NCBI GenBank assembly: GCA_030770545.1
Contig: CM061099.1
Span: 10,001 to 74,000 of the forward strand
Direction of reading: 5' to 3'
Source of the DNA: Macropodus opercularis
Taxonomy: Eukaryota > Chordata > Actinopteri > Anabantiformes > Osphronemidae
DNA length: 64,000 nt
Position numbers and translations under genes: made by a program. Positions 26,184 to 37,510 of the stretch are shown here, in pieces. Under the pieces are notes generated by a model, which saw only the letters and a list, made by a program, of their open reading frames with translations, was not told the DNA's origin and searched no databases. The first letter of the stretch is position 1. Each line of letters begins with the position of its first letter.

Positions 26184-26795
26184 ACATGTTCAGAGGTTTA
26201 CCAGCTACAAATACTGGCACCATAGGCTCTTCATCAGGGTTTGAAGATGATATTAATGGCAACTAACACCCTCCCAGATTCCGTTGACTCTCAGGGCATC
26301 CCTAGTAATCGGCCGGAGGACCCTGCCACGGATTGGTAGGTCTCCTCTGCCCTGGCATTGCCTGTCCACTTGGATCAAATCCAAAGTCCCGCAGCCACCT
26401 GAAACACTGGCTCCTTATATGTCCTTCTTTCCAAATCTACCAGCAGCTACTCTGCCAGCGGAATATCCCCCTCTCATTCGTGGAGGGCCACTTGGCCACC
26501 GTCCTGGGTGAACGTATATCTCCTGGGGTGTATTCACAGTTGTCGGTGTAATTGGAACTGTGATGGGAGCTGGAACTGGAGCGGGAACTGTGATGGGAGT
26601 TGTAGGGAAGCAGGCAGCCTCTGCCACCACTGCCTGCATTTTCTTTTTTCCCTCTGTCAGATGCTGCTGGGTTAGCTTTCTTACTGCCTCTGTGTCGGTC
26701 TGCTTATGACGAAGCACTGCTGCGTGCTGCTTAGTTACAGCATCCACGACCTGTATAAGAAATGGCATGTTATATAGTCCAACAGCATCACTTAG
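26184..26795 (-). pseudogene. gag: Endogenous retrovirus gag, C-terminal and nucleocapsid part
   Basis: Minus-strand frames here include a 117-codon segment (26,415-26,768) with a helical, Gln/Lys-rich stretch, a Pro/Val/Thr-rich linker and a basic Gly/Arg-rich end. Just downstream, in another frame, a GHIRSQC segment looks like the second half of a CCHC zinc knuckle. Basic Pro/Gly sequence follows, as in retroviral nucleocapsids. Frame changes and stops show that it is inactive. It sits between the capsid-like fragment and the protease fragment. Confidence 0.55.
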
Positions 26796-27104
26796 CTAGT
26801 TCTGGGCTGGCAAGGGCAAACCATCAATTATTAGTTTCCGAAGAGCCTGCCCATGAAAAATGTCCTCCTCAGGTTTTGCACCTGTTTGTCTTATCCACTC
26901 TTTTCGAGTGAGGTGTGCATAGGCTTGTGGGCTCTCATCATCTTTTACGGGCACAGTCACGATGCTGTCAGGCTGGATTCTCGTGGCATAGCGTAATCTC
27001 AGGACTGTCAACAGTGTGTTGCAGTGTCTGATGAAAAGTTCCCCTTCATGGGCCTTTTTCCCCACATACACACTTAACTGTGCTGGGGTCAAAAGGTCAA
27101 AAGA
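26796..27104 (-). pseudogene. gag: Endogenous retrovirus gag, capsid-like fragment
   Basis: A minus-strand frame of about 100 codons reads as a retroviral capsid C-terminal region: a helical stretch, the phrase ESPQAYAHLTRKEW, and then a region around QALRKLIIDGLP. The 5' part of gag is missing because the 2,683-bp repeat array begins at 27,105. The first nine codons of the longer open frame (27,105-27,131) belong to that array and are not gag. A stop ends the frame at 26,796. Confidence 0.6.
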
Positions 27105-27609
27105 TTCCAACTGCAGAACGGAGAGGCTCAAGCAAGCAGAAAGTCTGAAAAAAGAAGTGTGCTGAGGGGAAACCCCACGACAGCCTCCAGCTCAAACGCT
27201 CAGGCGAGGGGGAGAAAAGGAAAAGAGTTGAGCAATGGCAAACAGAGCAGGCGACAGCATGGAGATCACAGCAGTGAGGATGAACAGGAGCTGTATGCAG
27301 AAAACTCATATGTTGCTGTACAATTCACCCCCATAGCGCGGAAAAAGCCTCCAACCACAAAAGACCCAGTCAAAATGACCAATAACACAGTGTTACGACG
27401 GACCTATGGAGAGCTGGGAGAGGCTGCAGCAGTCATCACAGACGCCAACCTGGTTTGTGAGAGAGATGCTGAGAGACAGATGGGCAGCTATGGCAGGCAG
27501 TGATTGTCAGACACCTGTAACTGCAGCCAGTCAACATCGTGCACCCATCTCTCAGCATGCAGCGGTCCTCGTTCCGGTGAAAAGCACGTGGACCGGAGGC
27601 GTCATCCAT

Positions 27610-27855
27610 GTAGCACATCCAGGGTTTCGAGGAGACAGTGCAACATTCCCAAGCAAATGTGGCTGCAGCCGTGGGTGTGGCGCTAAACATGGCCCACGAG
27701 AGTGATGTGGAATCAGCCCTCATTTCAGTGACATCCTTTGATGCTCCTTTGATTGCCTGGTGGAACGAGGGGTCATAGCAGCTGTAAAGAAGCACGACCA
27801 GAGCGAAGGCATACGGACCAAACTGAAGACAGTGATAATAGAATAGAACCTGCAG
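27610..27855 (+). pseudogene. Broken coding remnant in the 2,683-bp unit
   Basis: Reading the plus strand from about 27,626 gives a protein-like helical stretch that includes ANVAAAVGVALNMAHE and ends AWWNEG. A stop and a one-base register change then occur. The sequence resumes in another frame with VIAAVKKHDQSEG, reaches one more stop, and runs into the 221-codon frame. The same lesions are present in every unit, so the coding sequence was already broken before amplification. I do not recognise the family. Nucleoprotein- or Gag-like origin is only a guess. Confidence 0.4.
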
Positions 27856-28521
27856 ATGTTCCCGGGTGGTCCTGATGACGCAGACCAAGGAGAGGAGGTG
27901 GTACTGCCTACGCCCTTTCAGGCGTTAAATGCACCGAACGAGCCACCAGATGTGTTTTCACCTGCGGAGCGGCCTGGCACACCCCACCCTGGGTTTGCAG
28001 GCAGAGCTGAAGCTGATTCAGACACGAGAGGCGGCGTGGAGAGAAACCTGCAAAGGGGCTCGAGGGCACAGACTGTGCATAGAAGCACGTCGACGACTAC
28101 ACCGACGGGCCAGACACCAAACTCACCCAGAAAAAGCCCTCACCAACCGAGACCTGGTCAAGCTCCGCCACCTGACCTAGGTAGACAGTGGAGTGTTGTC
28201 GCGCAGGCTAACGGGCAGCACTCGGTGCCAGAACGAGAGCCTGAGTCTGGGGCAGATGGAGAAGCGTCAGCACCAGAGGAGGATGAGGATGAGGATGAGG
28301 ATGACAACAGCTGGATCTGGGAAGAAACACCAGCAAAGCCACTGAGAACCGGCACATACAGGAAAGCAGGGAAAAGAAAACCGAAATACCACGACCCTCT
28401 GCAAGTGCCTGAGAGGTCGGCTCCAGACCCGAGATGGGGACCTTTAAGGTCAAAAGACGGGAGAGCAGTTTATGTGCCAGCAGTGGACCAGACAGGGAGA
28501 CGGAGCGTATGCATACGGTGA
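27856..28521 (+). CDS. Acidic, Pro-rich 221-codon frame of the 2,683-bp unit
   Basis: This is an open plus-strand frame starting MFPGGPDDADQG. It is Pro/Gln/Ser-rich in the first half, has an acidic run of alternating Glu and Asp at about residues 140-150, and ends with a basic segment (KAGKRKPKYHDP). It recurs at 30,539-31,204 and 33,222-33,887, and as a 219-codon version at 35,905-36,564 that lacks one Glu-Asp pair. An in-frame stop just upstream separates it from the broken helical stretch, so its start codon may be fortuitous. The function is unknown. The composition is that of a disordered linker in a larger ancestral protein. It may not be expressed. Confidence 0.35.
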   Translation: MFPGGPDDADQGEEVVLPTPFQALNAPNEPPDVFSPAERPGTPHPGFAGRAEADSDTRGGVERNLQRGSRAQTVHRSTSTTTPTGQTPNSPRKSPHQPRPGQAPPPDLGRQWSVVAQANGQHSVPEREPESGADGEASAPEEDEDEDEDDNSWIWEETPAKPLRTGTYRKAGKRKPKYHDPLQVPERSAPDPRWGPLRSKDGRAVYVPAVDQTGRRSVCIR

Positions 28522-28552
28522 CTACTGCAACATAGCGAACATGCCTCCCTAA

Positions 28553-28927
28553 GTGAAGCTGGCTCAAGCTGATAACCTGACTGATGGCTTCAGACAAGCT
28601 TACGTGGAAAGAGCACATGACTTCCTGCTGAAGACAGTAAAACCCAGAATAGCCACGATTGTAAGGGATGCTGCACAAGAGGAATCAGAGTCGAGTGACG
28701 ACGATTACGTTCCCGCCCGGCGAGCAGAGAGAGGAAGAGTCTCCCTGGAGCACAGCTACGCAGCAAGCCATGCACGTGGACATGAGAGTGAGAGACAACT
28801 ACAAACAGAGCCCTGCATTCAAACAAAAAGAGGAGGTGAGAGCTGCACCGACCATGACTCACCTCAGAGCGGCGGGGACGACCGAGACAGGCGAACCAGA
28901 ATCTACAAAGAGTTAGAGGGTCGTTGA
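28553..28927 (+). CDS. 124-codon frame of the 2,683-bp unit
   Basis: This frame starts MKLAQADNL and has a helical first part (RQAYVERAHDFLLKTVKP), then a Ser/Glu/Asp-rich and Arg-rich tail. Sequence in the same register immediately upstream (GDYCNIANMPP, then a stop) looks like the continuation of the preceding protein. The frame is therefore probably a piece of a larger broken gene. It recurs at 31,236 and 33,919. In the partial unit it is cut at the array edge (36,622). The family is not recognised. Confidence 0.3.
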   Translation: MKLAQADNLTDGFRQAYVERAHDFLLKTVKPRIATIVRDAAQEESESSDDDYVPARRAERGRVSLEHSYAASHARGHESERQLQTEPCIQTKRGGESCTDHDSPQSGGDDRDRRTRIYKELEGR

Positions 28928-29292
28928 TGCTAACCGTTCGGCCAAACTATCCAGGTGAAGCAGCCAACAGCTACCTGTGTGATACCTGGAGAACGGTGAA
29001 CAACCAGCGCCCTTCGGAACAGACTGAAAATCTCTGGATAGGAAAGGTGATGCAGATCCAAGTATCTGAAGACACAACAGCTGATGAATTCTCTGAAACA
29101 GTGACAACGGGAGCAGGAGATGACGAAGATGCTAAAGCACAGAGGCTAAGGGCACGACTGAGGGAAGGCGAAGACCTGGCCACGCCGTGGGCGAGTGAGA
29201 GACACGCCGTTCTCCAGAGAAGAGCCATCTCCTTCCTAGCCAAAGTTACTGAAGGGCTACCTGGAGGAGTAGCTTTGAAAAGAATGCACTAA
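28924..29292 (+). CDS. 122-codon frame of the 2,683-bp unit
   Basis: This frame starts MMLTVRPNYPGEA. It has an acidic Thr-rich middle and a basic helical end (SERHAVLQRRAISFLAKV), and terminates at KRMH. It overlaps the previous frame by four bases, and after its stop the same register reads on as TERDIRKAVVEIL into the next frame. It recurs at 31,607 and 34,290. It is probably another piece of the same decayed gene. The function is unknown. Confidence 0.3.
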   Translation: MMLTVRPNYPGEAANSYLCDTWRTVNNQRPSEQTENLWIGKVMQIQVSEDTTADEFSETVTTGAGDDEDAKAQRLRARLREGEDLATPWASERHAVLQRRAISFLAKVTEGLPGGVALKRMH

Positions 29293-29325
29293 AGCACCCG
29301 CACTGAGCGTGACATCAGAAAGGCA

Positions 29326-30186
29326 GTGGTGGAGATTCTTGATCTCAACACGGTGAGATTAAGAGAAGCCGCTGTTAAAGGAGTGGAGCAGCTGAAACCA
29401 GCACCAATCAAGAGAGGAAAACTAGGAGCCGAAAGGTCGATGGCTTCTCGAGCACAGGATCTACCACGCTGGATAAAAATAGCCAGTGTCCAAGGTGTGG
29501 TTATCACGAGGAGAGGGCACCAGAGGCTCTGGGTCGGCAGAGCCGTGAAGAAACTGTACTTCGCTAAAAAAGCCTACATTAGCGAATGGGAAGCTGAATC
29601 AATATTGTGGAGACAAGCCCCAGATGGAGCGTGCGGAAGCTGCGGCGGGTCCATAGACCTCCCCATCGTCTGGAAAGGCCCAAGCATGGAAAGGCCAAAT
29701 CGCGTGGCGGACGGGGGAGAAAGATGCTTGCTATGGATTGGATGGAGTGAGTCCAAATCCTGTCAAGGTAATGGATGCAGTCTTCGGTTCCAACTGCAGA
29801 ACGGAGAGGCTCAAGCAAGCAGAAAGTCTGAAAAAAGAAGTGTGCTGAGGGGAAACCCCACGACAGCCTCCAGCTCAAACGCTCAGGCGAGGGGGAGAAA
29901 AGGAAAAGAGTTGAGCAATGGCAAACAGAGCAGGCGACAGCATGGAGATCACAGCAGTGAGGATGAACAGGAGCTGTATGCAGAAAACTCATATGTTGCT
30001 GTACAATTCACCCCCATAGCGCGGAAAAAGCCTCCAACCACAAAAGACCCAGTCAAAATGACCAATAACACAGTGTTACGACGGACCTATGGAGAGCTGG
30101 GAGAGGCTGCAGCAGTCATCACAGACGCCAACCTGGTTTGTGAGAGAGATGCTGAGAGACAGATGGGCAGCTATGGCAGGCAGTGA
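29326..30186 (+). CDS. 286-codon basic frame spanning the unit junction
   Basis: This is the longest frame in the array. It begins MVEILDLNTVRLREA and has a very basic middle (around TRRGHQRLWVGRAVKKL), a Cys pair (ACGSCGG) and a second Cys-rich spot (SKSCQGNGC). It ends in a Lys/Arg/Ser-rich tail with the phrase TYGELGEAAAVITDAN. It crosses the chosen unit boundary at 29,788, so the frame exists only because units are joined head to tail; the first unit, which starts at 27,105, has only its 3' part. It recurs at 32,009 and 34,692. No family is recognised. A basic nucleic-acid-binding protein is possible. Confidence 0.35.
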   Translation: MVEILDLNTVRLREAAVKGVEQLKPAPIKRGKLGAERSMASRAQDLPRWIKIASVQGVVITRRGHQRLWVGRAVKKLYFAKKAYISEWEAESILWRQAPDGACGSCGGSIDLPIVWKGPSMERPNRVADGGERCLLWIGWSESKSCQGNGCSLRFQLQNGEAQASRKSEKRSVLRGNPTTASSSNAQARGRKGKELSNGKQSRRQHGDHSSEDEQELYAENSYVAVQFTPIARKKPPTTKDPVKMTNNTVLRRTYGELGEAAAVITDANLVCERDAERQMGSYGRQ

Positions 30187-33100
30187 TTGTCAGACACCTG
30201 TAACTGCAGCCAGTCAACATCGTGCACCCATCTCTCAGCATGCAGCGGTCCTCGTTCCGGTGAAAAGCACGTGGACCGGAGGCGTCATCCATGTAGCACA
30301 TCCAGGGTTTCGAGGAGACAGTGCAACATTCCCAAGCAAATGTGGCTGCAGCCGTGGGTGTGGCGCTAAACATGGCCCACGAGAGTGATGTGGAATCAGC
30401 CCTCATTTCAGTGACATCCTTTGATGCTCCTTTGATTGCCTGGTGGAACGAGGGGTCATAGCAGCTGTAAAGAAGCACGACCAGAGCGAAGGCATACGGA
30501 CCAAACTGAAGACAGTGATAATAGAATAGAACCTGCAGATGTTCCCGGGTGGTCCTGATGACGCAGACCAAGGAGAGGAGGTGGTACTGCCTACGCCCTT
30601 TCAGGCGTTAAATGCACCGAACGAGCCACCAGATGTGTTTTCACCTGCGGAGCGGCCTGGCACACCCCACCCTGGGTTTGCAGGCAGAGCTGAAGCTGAT
30701 TCAGACACGAGAGGCGGCGTGGAGAGAAACCTGCAAAGGGGCTCGAGGGCACAGACTGTGCATAGAAGCACGTCGACGACTACACCGACGGGCCAGACAC
30801 CAAACTCACCCAGAAAAAGCCCTCACCAACCGAGACCTGGTCAAGCTCCGCCACCTGACCTAGGTAGACAGTGGAGTGTTGTCGCGCAGGCTAACGGGCA
30901 GCACTCGGTGCCAGAACGAGAGCCTGAGTCTGGGGCAGATGGAGAAGCGTCAGCACCAGAGGAGGATGAGGATGAGGATGAGGATGACAACAGCTGGATC
31001 TGGGAAGAAACACCAGCAAAGCCACTGAGAACCGGCACATACAGGAAAGCAGGGAAAAGAAAACCGAAATACCACGACCCTCTGCAAGTGCCTGAGAGGT
31101 CGGCTCCAGACCCGAGATGGGGACCTTTAAGGTCAAAAGACGGGAGAGCAGTTTATGTGCCAGCAGTGGACCAGACAGGGAGACGGAGCGTATGCATACG
31201 GTGACTACTGCAACATAGCGAACATGCCTCCCTAAGTGAAGCTGGCTCAAGCTGATAACCTGACTGATGGCTTCAGACAAGCTTACGTGGAAAGAGCACA
31301 TGACTTCCTGCTGAAGACAGTAAAACCCAGAATAGCCACGATTGTAAGGGATGCTGCACAAGAGGAATCAGAGTCGAGTGACGACGATTACGTTCCCGCC
31401 CGGCGAGCAGAGAGAGGAAGAGTCTCCCTGGAGCACAGCTACGCAGCAAGCCATGCACGTGGACATGAGAGTGAGAGACAACTACAAACAGAGCCCTGCA
31501 TTCAAACAAAAAGAGGAGGTGAGAGCTGCACCGACCATGACTCACCTCAGAGCGGCGGGGACGACCGAGACAGGCGAACCAGAATCTACAAAGAGTTAGA
31601 GGGTCGTTGATGCTAACCGTTCGGCCAAACTATCCAGGTGAAGCAGCCAACAGCTACCTGTGTGATACCTGGAGAACGGTGAACAACCAGCGCCCTTCGG
31701 AACAGACTGAAAATCTCTGGATAGGAAAGGTGATGCAGATCCAAGTATCTGAAGACACAACAGCTGATGAATTCTCTGAAACAGTGACAACGGGAGCAGG
31801 AGATGACGAAGATGCTAAAGCACAGAGGCTAAGGGCACGACTGAGGGAAGGCGAAGACCTGGCCACGCCGTGGGCGAGTGAGAGACACGCCGTTCTCCAG
31901 AGAAGAGCCATCTCCTTCCTAGCCAAAGTTACTGAAGGGCTACCTGGAGGAGTAGCTTTGAAAAGAATGCACTAAAGCACCCGCACTGAGCGTGACATCA
32001 GAAAGGCAGTGGTGGAGATTCTTGATCTCAACACGGTGAGATTAAGAGAAGCCGCTGTTAAAGGAGTGGAGCAGCTGAAACCAGCACCAATCAAGAGAGG
32101 AAAACTAGGAGCCGAAAGGTCGATGGCTTCTCGAGCACAGGATCTACCACGCTGGATAAAAATAGCCAGTGTCCAAGGTGTGGTTATCACGAGGAGAGGG
32201 CACCAGAGGCTCTGGGTCGGCAGAGCCGTGAAGAAACTGTACTTCGCTAAAAAAGCCTACATTAGCGAATGGGAAGCTGAATCAATATTGTGGAGACAAG
32301 CCCCAGATGGAGCGTGCGGAAGCTGCGGCGGGTCCATAGACCTCCCCATCGTCTGGAAAGGCCCAAGCATGGAAAGGCCAAATCGCGTGGCGGACGGGGG
32401 AGAAAGATGCTTGCTATGGATTGGATGGAGTGAGTCCAAATCCTGTCAAGGTAATGGATGCAGTCTTCGGTTCCAACTGCAGAACGGAGAGGCTCAAGCA
32501 AGCAGAAAGTCTGAAAAAAGAAGTGTGCTGAGGGGAAACCCCACGACAGCCTCCAGCTCAAACGCTCAGGCGAGGGGGAGAAAAGGAAAAGAGTTGAGCA
32601 ATGGCAAACAGAGCAGGCGACAGCATGGAGATCACAGCAGTGAGGATGAACAGGAGCTGTATGCAGAAAACTCATATGTTGCTGTACAATTCACCCCCAT
32701 AGCGCGGAAAAAGCCTCCAACCACAAAAGACCCAGTCAAAATGACCAATAACACAGTGTTACGACGGACCTATGGAGAGCTGGGAGAGGCTGCAGCAGTC
32801 ATCACAGACGCCAACCTGGTTTGTGAGAGAGATGCTGAGAGACAGATGGGCAGCTATGGCAGGCAGTGATTGTCAGACACCTGTAACTGCAGCCAGTCAA
32901 CATCGTGCACCCATCTCTCAGCATGCAGCGGTCCTCGTTCCGGTGAAAAGCACGTGGACCGGAGGCGTCATCCATGTAGCACATCCAGGGTTTCGAGGAG
33001 ACAGTGCAACATTCCCAAGCAAATGTGGCTGCAGCCGTGGGTGTGGCGCTAAACATGGCCCACGAGAGTGATGTGGAATCAGCCCTCATTTCAGTGACAT

Positions 33101-36100
33101 CCTTTGATGCTCCTTTGATTGCCTGGTGGAACGAGGGGTCATAGCAGCTGTAAAGAAGCACGACCAGAGCGAAGGCATACGGACCAAACTGAAGACAGTG
33201 ATAATAGAATAGAACCTGCAGATGTTCCCGGGTGGTCCTGATGACGCAGACCAAGGAGAGGAGGTGGTACTGCCTACGCCCTTTCAGGCGTTAAATGCAC
33301 CGAACGAGCCACCAGATGTGTTTTCACCTGCGGAGCGGCCTGGCACACCCCACCCTGGGTTTGCAGGCAGAGCTGAAGCTGATTCAGACACGAGAGGCGG
33401 CGTGGAGAGAAACCTGCAAAGGGGCTCGAGGGCACAGACTGTGCATAGAAGCACGTCGACGACTACACCGACGGGCCAGACACCAAACTCACCCAGAAAA
33501 AGCCCTCACCAACCGAGACCTGGTCAAGCTCCGCCACCTGACCTAGGTAGACAGTGGAGTGTTGTCGCGCAGGCTAACGGGCAGCACTCGGTGCCAGAAC
33601 GAGAGCCTGAGTCTGGGGCAGATGGAGAAGCGTCAGCACCAGAGGAGGATGAGGATGAGGATGAGGATGACAACAGCTGGATCTGGGAAGAAACACCAGC
33701 AAAGCCACTGAGAACCGGCACATACAGGAAAGCAGGGAAAAGAAAACCGAAATACCACGACCCTCTGCAAGTGCCTGAGAGGTCGGCTCCAGACCCGAGA
33801 TGGGGACCTTTAAGGTCAAAAGACGGGAGAGCAGTTTATGTGCCAGCAGTGGACCAGACAGGGAGACGGAGCGTATGCATACGGTGACTACTGCAACATA
33901 GCGAACATGCCTCCCTAAGTGAAGCTGGCTCAAGCTGATAACCTGACTGATGGCTTCAGACAAGCTTACGTGGAAAGAGCACACGACTTCCTGCTGAAGA
34001 CAGTAAAACCCAGAATAGCCACGATTGTAAGGGATGCTGCACAAGAGGAATCAGAGTCGAGTGACGACGATTACGTTCCCGCCCGGCGAGCAGAGAGAGG
34101 AAGAGTCTCCCTGGAGCACAGCTACGCAGCAAGCCATGCACGTGGACATGAGAGTGAGAGACAACTACAAACAGAGCCCTGCATTCAAACAAAAAGAGGA
34201 GGTGAGAGCTGCACCGACCATGACTCACCTCAGAGCGGCGGGGACGACCGAGACAGGCGAACCAGAATCTACAAAGAGTTAGAGGGTCGTTGATGCTAAC
34301 CGTTCGGCCAAACTATCCAGGTGAAGCAGCCAACAGCTACCTGTGTGATACCTGGAGAACGGTGAACAACCAGCGCCCTTCGGAACAGACTGAAAATCTC
34401 TGGATAGGAAAGGTGATGCAGATCCAAGTATCTGAAGACACAACAGCTGATGAATTCTCTGAAACAGTGACAACGGGAGCAGGAGATGACGAAGATGCTA
34501 AAGCACAGAGGCTAAGGGCACGACTGAGGGAAGGCGAAGACCTGGCCACGCCGTGGGCGAGTGAGAGACACGCCGTTCTCCAGAGAAGAGCCATCTCCTT
34601 CCTAGCCAAAGTTACTGAAGGGCTACCTGGAGGAGTAGCTTTGAAAAGAATGCACTAAAGCACCCGCACTGAGCGTGACATCAGAAAGGCAGTGGTGGAG
34701 ATTCTTGATCTCAACACGGTGAGATTAAGAGAAGCCGCTGTTAAAGGAGTGGAGCAGCTGAAACCAGCACCAATCAAGAGAGGAAAACTAGGAGCCGAAA
34801 GGTCGATGGCTTCTCGAGCACAGGATCTACCACGCTGGATAAAAATAGCCAGTGTCCAAGGTGTGGTTATCACGAGGAGAGGGCACCAGAGGCTCTGGGT
34901 CGGCAGAGCCGTGAAGAAACTGTACTTCGCTAAAAAAGCCTACATTAGCGAATGGGAAGCTGAATCAATATTGTGGAGACAAGCCCCAGATGGAGCGTGC
35001 GGAAGCTGCGGCGGGTCCATAGACCTCCCCATCGTCTGGAAAGGCCCAAGCATGGAAAGGCCAAATCGCGTGGCGGACGGGGGAGAAAGATGCTTGCTAT
35101 GGATTGGATGGAGTGAGTCCAAATCCTGTCAAGGTAATGGATGCAGTCTTCGGTTCCAACTGCAGAACGGAGAGGCTCAAGCAAGCAGAAAGTCTGAAAA
35201 AAGAAGTGTGCTGAGGGGAAACCCCACGACAGCCTCCAGCTCAAACGCTCAGGCGAGGGGGAGAAAAGGAAAAGAGTTGAGCAATGGCAAACAGAGCAGG
35301 CGACAGCATGGAGATCACAGCAGTGAGGATGAACAGGAGCTGTATGCAGAAAACTCATATGTTGCTGTACAATTCACCCCCATAGCGCGGAAAAAGCCTC
35401 CAACCACAAAAGACCCAGTCAAAATGACCAATAACACAGTGTTACGACGGACCTATGGAGAGCTGGGAGAGGCTGCAGCAGTCATCACAGACGCCAACCT
35501 GGTTTGTGAGAGAGATGCTGAGAGACAGATGGGCAGCTATGGCAGGCAGTGATTGTCAGACACCTGTAACTGCAGCCAGTCAACATCGTGCACCCATCTC
35601 TCAGCATGCAGCGGTCCTCGTTCCGGTGAAAAGCACGTGGACCGGAGGCGTCATCCATGTAGCACATCCAGGGTTTCGAGGAGACAGTGCAACATTCCCA
35701 AGCAAATGTGGCTGCAGCCGTGGGTGTGGCGCTAAACATGGCCCACGAGAGTGATGTGGAATCAGCCCTCATTTCAGTGACATCCTTTGATGCTCCTTTG
35801 ATTGCCTGGTGGAACGAGGGGTCATAGCAGCTGTAAAGAAGCACGACCAGAGCGAAGGCATACGGACCAAACTGAAGACAGTGATAATAGAATAGAACCT
35901 GCAGATGTTCCCGGGTGGTCCTGATGACGCAGACCAAGGAGAGGAGGTGGTACTGCCTACGCCCTTTCAGGCGTTAAATGCACCGAACGAGCCACCAGAT
36001 GTGTTTTCACCTGCGGAGCGGCCTGGCACACCCCACCCTGGGTTTGCAGGCAGAGCTGAAGCTGATTCAGACACGAGAGGCGGCGTGGAGAGAAACCTGC

Positions 36101-36622
36101 AAAGGGGCTCGAGGGCACAGACTGTGCATAGAAGCACGTCGACGACTACACCGACGGGCCAGACACCAAACTCACCCAGAAAAAGCCCTCACCAACCGAG
36201 ACCTGGTCAAGCTCCGCCACCTGACCTAGGTAGACAGTGGAGTGTTGTCGCGCAGGCTAACGGGCAGCACTCGGTGCCAGAACGAGAGCCTGAGTCTGGG
36301 GCAGATGGAGAAGCGTCAGCACCAGAGGAGGATGAGGATGAGGATGACAACAGCTGGATCTGGGAAGAAACACCAGCAAAGCCACTGAGAACCGGCACAT
36401 ACAGGAAAGCAGGGAAAAGAAAACCGAAATACCACGACCCTCTGCAAGTGCCTGAGAGGTCGGCTCCAGACCCGAGATGGGGACCTTTAAGGTCAAAAGA
36501 CGGGAGAGCAGTTTATGTGCCAGCAGTGGACCAGACAGGGAGACGGAGCGTATGCATACGGTGACTACTGCAACATAGCGAACATGCCTCCCTAAGTGAA
36601 GCTGGCTCAAGCTGATAACCTG

Positions 36623-37510
36623 GGGGACCTGAGAGTATTCTCAGGTCATTGCATAACAACTTTACTTATGATGTTTGTTAGGATGTATAACCATGTGATG
36701 AATTTCATTACTCAGAATGATTACTTACACCGATTACTTAACAGAAATTATGTTTGTTAATCAAATGTATTTGATTTTGAATGTCGAAATCAAGTGAACT
36801 GTAATCAGGTTGAAACATGGTTCACATGGTGTTAAACTTAAAGGTAAAGTAAAGGTCAAAAGACTGATCTGTGTTAGAATAATTTCTGTGTGCATCGGCT
36901 AATTATTAAGGAAGGACAGGTCCAGTGGAAAGTACCAGAAGGACCAGGAGGATGTGGAGAACATGAAGAGCAGCATCTCTGATCAAGGAGACAAGGATTA
37001 GATCATGTCTGTTCACGTGTGAATGCTGTCCTGCCATTGGTTGATGGATGTTGAACACGCCACCAAGCATCACCATTGCCTGGAAACTACCAATGGCATA
37101 ACAATGACGGAGCATTTAGCATCACGGACAAGATCTACAGCTGGGCCTCAGTTTCCAACCTAGAGACTCTCAGCCCTCAGCCTTCACACCTGTGTCGTGC
37201 CCACTCTTCAACCAGCCTTAGACTTCAAAAGCCAAAGGGGTCATGAGTAGAGTAGCACCATAAGGCAAGAATAGACACCTACACATTCAATACATTGGAA
37301 TCTTGATATTTGTATCGTTTTTGTTGTTTGCTGTTAGCTTTCGCATCTGCTAAATAAAGTTCAACATCTGCAGTTCAAGTTACAGCTTCCTTGCTTTAGT
37401 TGTATTTCATCAGGGTTTCTTCAAAGAGCTCGTAGCCTCTCCTCGTTGACGTGAAAGTATCCGATAGTGTGTGACTAAACCAGACTCACATGATGAAAGC
37501 TCTTGTCGGT
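36623..37510 (+). mobile_element. LTR-like segment with polyadenylation signal
   Basis: Immediately after the array comes a short purine-rich run (GGGGGACC), then TGAGAGTATTCTCA (an inverted repeat beginning with TG). About 720 bp further on there is AATAAA (37,351-37,356) within CTAAATAAAGTTC, followed by a T-rich region. This layout resembles the U3/R part of a retroviral or retrotransposon LTR. No second copy was found and the 3' border is uncertain, so an ordinary 3' region of a lost gene is an alternative. Confidence 0.35.

Larger units (their letters stand above)
27105..36622 (+). repeat. Tandem array of a 2,683-bp unit, 3.55 copies
   Basis: Units run 27,105-29,787, 29,788-32,470, 32,471-35,153 and a partial 35,154-36,622. 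Every ORF recurs at an offset of exactly 2,683 bp. I saw only two differences between copies: one substitution near 33,983 (CACACGAC versus CACATGAC) and a 6-bp loss of one GAGGAT in the last unit near 36,340. The unit is clearly GC-richer than the DNA around it and is full of long plus-strand frames that lie in different registers. The left edge cuts into retroviral gag and the right edge stops mid-unit at an LTR-like segment. Near-identity means recent amplification or active homogenisation. An assembly artefact is also possible. Confidence 0.95.

Noticed and set aside
27097..27309. Minus-strand Cys/Ser/Phe-rich frames in the array (also 29,579-29,992 and equivalents)
   Set aside because: They are antisense shadows of the Lys/Arg/Glu-rich plus-strand frames.
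27436..27888. Minus-strand 150-codon frame containing YMDD, suggesting a hepadnavirus- or retroelement-type polymerase in the 2,683-bp unit
   Set aside because: The motif context lacks any other reverse-transcriptase block, and the opposite strand carries the protein-like frame. The match is probably chance.
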